15,731 nt of DNA from CAYNNP01 sp964398215 (GTDB lineage Bacteria > Planctomycetota > Planctomycetia > Pirellulales > Pirellulaceae): positions 1 to 15,731 of the forward strand of contig CAYNNP010000156.1 of NCBI GenBank assembly GCA_964398215.1, written 5' to 3'. Shown one piece after another: positions 6,429 through 15,400 of the stretch; positions within the stretch are counted from its first letter, which is position 1; each line of letters begins with the position of its first letter. The position numbers were made by a program, and so were the translations under genes. The notes beneath the pieces are model-generated. The model made no database searches. It was not told where the DNA came from and worked only from the letters and a program-made list of their open reading frames with translations.

Positions 6429-9400
6429 ACAACAAACAAAACTTAACAAACGATTCAAACGACGATTCTTTCGAGCGATCGACACTGGGATCGCTTGAGC
6501 CGGACACATTACCGCCAGATCAGTCCGCGATTGATCAAGCGATCGCTGTTGCCGGTGATGCGTTTCGCGCCGAGTCGCAGGCACACAGTACTGTAAGAAA
6601 ATCCGAATCCGATTCGAAAACAGGCTCTTGGAGAAGCAGCATGATTACAAAAGCTCTTGTTGGAATGTCTGCGCTGGCGGCTGCGGTCGCGATGTTCTTT
6701 CAGACGGGTGCGCCGGCTGATACACAAACGCTGGGCGGTCTTTTGGACAAAGCCATGCAAGCGAAGTCGCTGAAGTTTTCGGTCGACCGCAATGGAAAAA
6801 AATCGGATGTGCTTGTTAGTTTGGCTAGCCATGTTCGCTGGCAAGAATCGAAAACAAAGTACCGAATTGCGAACAGCAATGAGGCTTGGGAGATCGATAC
6901 CGAGGCCGGAGAACCACAGCTGACGAAGACGGCGTGGCACGATAAAAAAACGGGCAAAGTCGACATGCTTGCTCTGCTGGGGGTTCAGCCAAAGCAATCG
7001 AAAGAATGGAGAGGCTTGGTCGCCTCGAAGCCCGAGTTGGTTGGTGGAAAACGCCGGTTCGTATTCAACACCAAGGCAGGACAGCCAGTTTTGCACGCGT
7101 ATTGTTCTGTAGCCTCCAACGATTTGCTGGAAGTACGTTGTTGGCCCAATGGTTGGAATCCGAATGTCCCGCCATCCAGTTTGCTGGTCGTAGCTCGCGA
7201 CATCGTTGTTGACGATTCGGTGTTTGTTGTCGCTAAGAAGTTGGTTGACGATGGCCGGATCGGCAAGATCACAGATTCCCAAGGCATCGTGACGCTGCGT
7301 CCTAAAATGAACAAACGGTGGACGCCAGTTGCACGTCACATGCTTTTGAAGCCGGGTGACTGGGTGCGAACAGACGCGAGAGGAGCGAACGCATCGACTT
7401 TGGTAACCGCGTCAGCTTACAAGTTGATTGTTGGGCCTGGAAGTTTGCTGGAGACGATTTCGGCAACTGAAATCCGTTTGCATCGTGGTGAGATCAATGT
7501 CGCCGGATCGAAATCGGCAGAAGGCGAACTGAAGATCGTTTCACCTGGCGATACCTTCGTCACCGTTGGCAAAGGAAGCTCCACGCACCTCCGCGCCACC
7601 GAGCAACGTGAACTGGAAGCCGTCAAGCGAAAGCCAGTGTGGCTGGCTGGTTATCAGGGCAAGACGAATGTTGATACCACCGGTTCGCTACTTGCCAATA
7701 TCGACGGACGTGAAACGCCGCTGACGATCGGCTACCACAAAGTCCATGTGGAGATTCGTGACCAAATCGCTCGCACGACAATCGAAGAATCGTTTGTGAA
7801 TCACACCGGCACTCGGCTTGAAGGCGTGTTTCATTTCCCGCTGCCGCAGGACGCTTCGATTAGCGGTTTTGGGATGTGGATTGATGGTGAATTGGTTGAA
7901 GCCGATGTCGTTGAAAAGCAGCGAGCGCGTGAGATTTTTGAAACGATATTGCGCGAGAAACGCGACCCGGGCTTGCTGGAATGGACTGGTGGTAACATCT
8001 TCAAAGCCCGAGTGTTTCCGATCCTGCCGTCACAAGAAAAACGGATCAAGATCGTTTACACACAGGTCTTGCCGCAGACCGGGAACAAGTTTCGATATTC
8101 ATACGGACTGCGAAGCGAAATGCTTCAAACCACGCCACTTCGAGAGCTAGAGATCGATGTGCAAGTTCACAGTTCGCTTCCAATTCAATCAATCGGTTCG
8201 TCGACGCACGCTGTCCGAACGATTCAAACCGATCATTCTGCGAAACTAGAATTTGAGGCCCAGGAGTACACACCCAAACGTGATTTTGAAGTTGTCTGCG
8301 AGCTTGATCAGGCGGAAAAGAATGTCGTGTTGGTACCACATCAGCGTGGTAACGACGGTTATTTCCTTGCTCAATTCGCGTTGCCTGAACAAGCCGGGTG
8401 GAAGCGCGAAACGATCAAGGACGGTGAACCACTGGGTGTCTTGATCGTTTGTGATACTTCGGCGTCAATGGATTCGGTCAAGCGGACTGATCAGAAACAG
8501 TTTGTGACGGCGCTATTGAGTGGTCTTGGCGACAGTGATCGCTTTGACATCGCTTACTGTGATGTTGATTGTGGATGGCTTAACAATGAATTGGTGCCAG
8601 CTTCGGAAGGAAATGTTGATCGTGCGATCGATTGGCTTGATCAACGGATTTCTTTGGGCTGGACGGACTTGGACGGAATGTTGGCAACCGTTTTGCCGCG
8701 AGCTAAAAAGGCTACGCAAGTTGTCTACATCGGTGACGGCATCGTGTCGACTGTAGACGCGGACCCGCAAGCGTTCGTTAATCGCTTGCAGCGTGTGACA
8801 AAGAAAGCGAAGGGAGACTTTCACGTAGTTTCGGTTGGCAATAGCTTTGAAGCCACTGTGCTTAACGCGCTGGCGGGAGTCGGTGCAGGTTCAGTACGCG
8901 GGATTTCTGGTGAACAGACTCCGCCACGAGTTGCCTTGGAACTGTTGACAGAAATCTCCAACCCAAGACTCACCAATCTGAAATTTGACTTTCGCGGGGT
9001 CAACGTGGCTGCTGTGTACCCAAAACGGCTACCGAATTTGTCGGCGGGCAAACAGCAGATTTTGGTCGGCAGGTATTTGCCAGTTGGAAGCAACCAATCG
9101 GGCGAACTGGTTGTGACTGGAAAGCTGGGCGGGAAATCGGTGAAATACTCGACTCCGATTTCACTTGCAAATGCTGAAAGCGGCAACTCTTTCATTCCAC
9201 GGTTGTGGGCGCGAGGACATTTGGATCATCTGCTTTCGCAAGGCAGTGGACCTCTTGTGCGTGATCAAGTGATCGGACTGTCAGAGGAGTTCCACATCAT
9301 GACGCCTTACACGTCGTTGCTGGTGTTGGAATCGGATTCTGATCGGGAACGATTCGGAGTAAAACGCCGCATGGAAGTTCGAGACGGCGAACAGTTTTTT

Positions 9401-12400
9401 GCTGATGGGCGCAAGAAATCAAACTACGAATTGTTGCAAAAGCAGATGAAGGCGGCGGGCGATTGGCGGTTGGCGTTGCGGCGAAAAGTCCTGTCAGATT
9501 TGTCGCAACTCGGACGCGACCCTAGACTGTTCATGGAAGCTGCCAACGACTCTTATACTTGGGGCGGGGTCGGTGGTGGTGGATTCGGCGGCGGTGGCCT
9601 GTTTATCACTAATGGCGCGTTTGTCATTGGCGGATCGTCCAGTAAAGCTATGCCCCGATCTTCCGGCAGCCGTAGTTCTTTGGCGAGCTTTGATAACTTG
9701 ACTGATTTGATTTCGGCCGGTGAACGTGCTGACTTGTCTTTGATGATTAGTGCGACGTCATCCATCGAAGGCAATGAATTTCAGTTCGATATCAATGATG
9801 AGCTCGAGTTCGAAGAACAGCTCGCTGCCAGGGCTCCAGCCAGTGGATGGAGTGGCGAGATTGAGCAGGGCGGCTTACCGATGTTGGCTTCTCGAATCAC
9901 AGGCACGCTTAAGCGCCCATCATCAAAGCAGGACTTCGCATCGGTTAGCGGCGGCATGATTTGGAATGGTCAGAGTTCAAAATTGTCGCTCGCCCATCTG
10001 TTTCCTTTCACCAACAGAACGATTGCATCGCAGCAAGACGGGCAGATATTGGGCGATGAAAAAGCGATCACTGTGCTCAAGTCACTGGTGCAGCCAGCTC
10101 GTTTTGAGGTAGGAGGAATCCAGGGCACTCGGACGGTTGAATCCTTCGATCTAGATTGGGACCGTGTGACGGAGACGAGTACCAAGAATCTGATTGCAAA
10201 AGAGCGTTGGGCCTTCGAGAGCGAGTTGGAAAAGCACTGGTTTGACCGCGAGATACGTTCGGCACACCACAAAGCGTTCCAAACAATCAAGCATCGACCC
10301 AGTTCGCAAGCAGACGCTCCGATGACGGATTTGGAAAGGCCATTTGCGACAACACAACAGCTTGCGCAACTCTCTAACCTCGAAGCAACGATTTTGGAAG
10401 AGAACAACGATGTTGTGATCATCCGCGTCGGCGATGCCAGTAATACTCGAGCCCATAGGCGTATTACGATCGATAAAAAACGCAAGGTTGTGACGTCGAT
10501 CGCGACCTTTAGCAACTGGAAAAAAGAAGGCGGCCTGCCTTATCGGGTCGTTCTCTATGGCCAGCACAAGAAGGTTGCTGGTGTTTGGTGGCCAACGAAA
10601 ATTGAATACAAAAATCGTGATAAAAAAACGACCGGCATCACAACACAAGACCTCCGATCGCTCAGTAAATCGCAGTTCGACAAGGCCTTTCGCGAATTCG
10701 TACCCAGCGCAAAGAATTGCGTGGTGCTCACAACGCCTGTCCCATCGGTGCGTGACTCACACATTGCCATTTTGCAAGGCAAATCAACATTGCAGCATCA
10801 CTATGTTTTGCTTCATGAGGACTGCAATGTGCAAGACTGGGATCGCGCAGCGAAGCATCTGGCGGCAATTGAAAAATTGGCGAGCGGAAAGCCAGCCGTC
10901 GATTGGATCCGCTTTGAATTTTTGAAGCTTTCTGTGCAGCACGATCAAGCCAGTATGGTCATCGATCAAATCGCTGAAACGTCGACGCAGAATAAAGAGC
11001 ACGGACTGTTTTTAGCAAATTCCCTAGCAAGCCGTGTGTCTGGTGTGCTGGACAACAACGAGACGCTCGGATTGTTGGACAAGCTTAGACAGATCTATGT
11101 GCGTGAGGAATCCGATAACGCTTGGCTGCGTTTTCATATTCAACAACTTCGGAGTCTGGGTGACCCTCGGACCATCGAATTGCAAAAGCAACTTGCTATC
11201 GACGAACCGTGGAACAACAACGACCAGTTGCAGTATTCTCAAGACCTAAAAAACTCTGGAGATCTTGATGGAGCAATCGCGTGGCTTGAAAAGCAAATTG
11301 AGGTTTATCCAGGTAACCAAACCCCGCAGAGTTACGTGAACCAAATTGATCGGTTTTTGTACGACTCTGGGCGATCAAAACAACTCGTTGAATTCTACGA
11401 AAAACAGCTGCAAGACTCCCCTGCAAACCGCACAGTGTTGGGCAATTACTTGACTGCACTCCTGTTGGATGGGCGCTCGGATGAATCGGCAAAAATCGCG
11501 ATGGACTGGATGAAGTCTGCTCAGGTCGATGGAGAATTGGACGAAGAAACAGAATCAAAACTCATGGCGGCAATCGGCTATGGCCTTGGCCAACGGCCTC
11601 GGGTTTACCTGAATTGGATGCACCCAAAGTGGCATCAGCCACTTGCGGAAGTCGCCCGATTTTTCTTGGAAAGCGAACACCATCCGAACGTTACACAACA
11701 ATTGCAATCCAATTACCGATTCACTGATTCTCGCGAAGCGGATGAACTCTCGTTGGAAATAGCGGAGCGAGTCAGGACCAACGTGGATACGTTGGCTCCC
11801 AAGGCGTTTGAGAAACTATTGCCTTGGATTGTTCACCGAGAGATGGTCTCCGAAAAACAATGGCAAGAAATAGCGGATTCGATTCGAGCTCGCTGGGACT
11901 CGGCTGAATCCGCTTCGGAGCGAACGTCTTTGGCGCGGACGCTGATTTCGATACTCGACAAACACTTTCATGACACTGAACTCTTTCCGTTTCTAAGAAA
12001 GCGTGTCGAGCGTGCTGTGGCCGATGGAAACGTTCCTCTGGCTTCAATGCATCGTCGTTCGCTTTTAAATACGATTTTGTCGGAACAGATTTGGACGCAA
12101 GAACATGAGTCGGAGGCGTTCGCACTTTTGAAAACGACACACGAAGGCCAGAAGCAAACGGAACTGATTCTGTCGAATGTGAGTTCATTGTTCCAGTTGG
12201 TCGAAGCGATGTACACAAAACGCGTCGCGACGGAACAGAAGAATTTTGAAGCGGTTGACCATCCCGAAGAATTCACGCGTCAAAAACTTGCTCGCCAAAG
12301 AATGAAATGGGAACAAAATGCTCGCACCGGATTGATCGCAGCACTTGGTCAGCATAGCGGCGATCAAGACGAGTTATCGGAGTGGTTTTTGTTGGAAAAA

Positions 12401-15400
12401 ATTCATCAACAAGTCAAGGCTGGCGAAGACTTGAAGCAGGCTGAAAAAGAGTGCTGGCGAATCCTTGGCGATACACCAACGCCGCCGGTATCCGATCAGG
12501 AATTCGACAAATTGAATCTCGCAGACCGCAACCTGGAACTCAGCCGGGAGTTTCGGAGAGAACGTGCGATCGAAGTGCTTAGCTATCTGGCTGTACGGCG
12601 GTCGTCAACAAAACGCCTGCGTAATAAGGTTCTCGCCTACCTCGAAGCAGGAGAGAAAATTCAAGTCGATGATCCGACAAATTGGCGACTTCGTCAGTCC
12701 GATCTATTGGTTGCGTTAGATCGCCCCGAAGAACTGAAAGCAAAGCTTTTGTCGTGGGTCGCCTCGGATCCATTTCCGATTACGTGGCAAGCCTTGCTTG
12801 CGAATCTACATGCAGAACTGGGTGAAGTTGCCGACGCAATCCGGTTGATGGAAACGGTTCAGAGTTTCGTACGATTGTCACCACAGCAGTCTTCATCGCT
12901 TTCAAAATGGCGTTTGGTTTCTGACAACGAAGACAAGTACGACGCTGCAAGGCGTGGGACTTACGAATCAACACCAGACTACCTGATTGCAAACTGGCTT
13001 GATCGACGCTTCAACGAACTCAACAGCACCAAAGAAGCCAGGGTTACCGAAGTCGACGATAAAGTGCTGGATGCGTTTTCTGCCTTGATGACGAAATCAT
13101 CGAATCCGCAGCAGCAAATTCATCGCTTGAAAAAATACTACAAGGCAACACGCGACTTTCGATTGTTAAAGATGCTGCCCGAAGCCTGCATTGGCCGCTC
13201 GGCGCAATCGATTTACGAAACACTATCGTCGATTTCCTCCAGCGTTTTGTCAGACATCTTGAAGGAAGCCACGCTAGATAAAATTGTTGATCGAATAGAC
13301 GAATTACGCGCCGGTGAATTGACAAAGCTAGACGCCAGAGCGCTGGACCTGTTGGAAACCATGATTCAAAGGCGAGCCGCCGATGTTATCAACGAACCGG
13401 GACCACATATACAGAAAGCCAAAGAAGCAATGCAGCGTGCGTTCGCTCGCGGCAACTGGCAGCCAGGCGAAATCAAGCAAATGGCGACATTTCTAGCATC
13501 ACTCAGTACGCTGTACAAAACGGAACTTCGCCAAGAGAGAGCCCGGCAATTTAAACAACTATTGGCACTTACCGAATCCGGTACCGAAGTTCGGTTTTAT
13601 GTGCATTGGCAATTCGCTCATTCGATCGCTTGGTCCGACGGTAACCACGACAACGGTATTGCCGAAATGCAAGTCGCAATCGCCGACTATAAAAACTTGC
13701 ACCCAAATGGATTTCCCAGCAGTGCCAACCAACCGGTATTCGACTACGCGCGAATGCTTGGGTATCGCGGGCTTTTCGTGGAGGCTGAAGAGTTCTTGCG
13801 ACCGCAGGTCAAAACATCCATCAACGAAGCTCAGCGAATCGCATATTTGACACAGCTCAATAGCACCTTGATACACGCGTTGCGCGACGGTGGACAAGTC
13901 TCCTTGGGGACGGGCCAGGAACTTTACGCGTCACTGCGGCGGGCGTTGGTGAAACAGGCCACCAATGCGAATCATGACAATGAGAGAAGTGCAGCGATCA
14001 ATTCAATCTTGAAGTTGTTTCGTGTCGGTGACGAAAAGAACTTTGCGTCCGTCGACAATGATCTTTGGAAATTCGCTTCGCAAAAATTCGCTGGCATTGC
14101 CGAAAAACAAACCAACAATCATCAAGCGCTTGTCGAAACCGTTCTCAACCGAGTCGAGAAGCAGTTGGGTGATTTCAAAGCGTTGGAATTTTCACTCATT
14201 ATGTTCGAGACCGTACCCGATCGCCGGCAACTTAGCAGGGACAACCTATGGAATCGACTGGGATACAAGTTTGCAAAGCGTTTACATAAACACGCAAAGA
14301 AATTGGGCAAGCTTGAACAGCGAGCTTTGAAAATTGTAGAAGCTGAACTCGAGTTTGATCTGACTGTCAGGAATCAGCGCGGGCGGTATTGTTACTCGCA
14401 AGGATCTACATATTTCTGGTCAGAAAAGCGAGACGATTTCGCAGCCGTCGCCGAATCCGTACTCGATACGTACAAGGAATCGGGTCGACATGTTGAATAC
14501 ATTGCCCAATATTTATACGAATACCTGTCGATGCACGACCGCGCGATAGTGATCATGCTGGAGGCGCACGAGAACAATCGCTTGCAAGTCAGTGGCAAGA
14601 GCTTTCTAGCCAAATATCTGACAAATCAAAAACGTGCCAAAGAAGCTGTCCCTATTTTAAAGGCAATCATTGCACAGTCTCCCGACACTCTTCACTACCG
14701 GATTCAGCTGCTGCGTGCTTACGCCGCGACTAATCAATCCGGCAAGTGGGATGCAACATTGAAGGCAACGGACGAGCATTTTCGCAAAGCCCCGCTTTGG
14801 AACCATCGCAACACAGAGCAGATCGCGAAGGCGTGTCTTGATGCCAAGAAGTACGAGCTTGCAGCTGGGTACTATAAAGAAGCCATTTCAGCGCTTCGAC
14901 GAAATCCAACCAATCGGTACAACGATCAATACGCATTGTCTAGTCTCTATCAGCAGCTAGCGGATGTCTATGCAGGTCTCAAGGATACGCCCAAAGCGGT
15001 GGACGCGATATCTGCCGCAATGATCGTCTGGCGTACCGACAAAAACCAGCGCCAAAACCTCGGGTACGCGTTGCAAAGAGTGCTTCGTAAATGCGATGAC
15101 CTAACGGCCTATGTCAAATCGGTTGATCGCCAAGCTGCAAAGACGGGAATGGATAGTCCTTTCCTACGAAAACACCTTGGCAATGAATTCTTTGCCAAAC
15201 GCAAGCTGTCCCAAGCAGTGACGCAACTGCGCGCTGCGATCGATTTGCAGCCAAACGACATCGAGAATCACAAGAAGCTGATCGCAGTATTCAAACTCCA
15301 AAAAGACAAGGAGTCCGTTGTCAAACAATCACTGAAACTGATCGATATCGAAAAGCACAATTTGGAAAACTATCGGCAACTTGTTGAAGGACTGAGCGAC

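Noticed and set aside
6509..7339. 276-codon ORF on the minus strand
   Set aside because: It lies wholly antisense to the N-terminal part of the giant gene, has no recognisable domain, and its residues read as the complement of FecR-region codons.
9970..10515. 181-codon ORF on the minus strand
   Set aside because: Antisense shadow of the middle region of the giant gene; Ser/Leu/Cys-rich residues of reversed codons and no family features.
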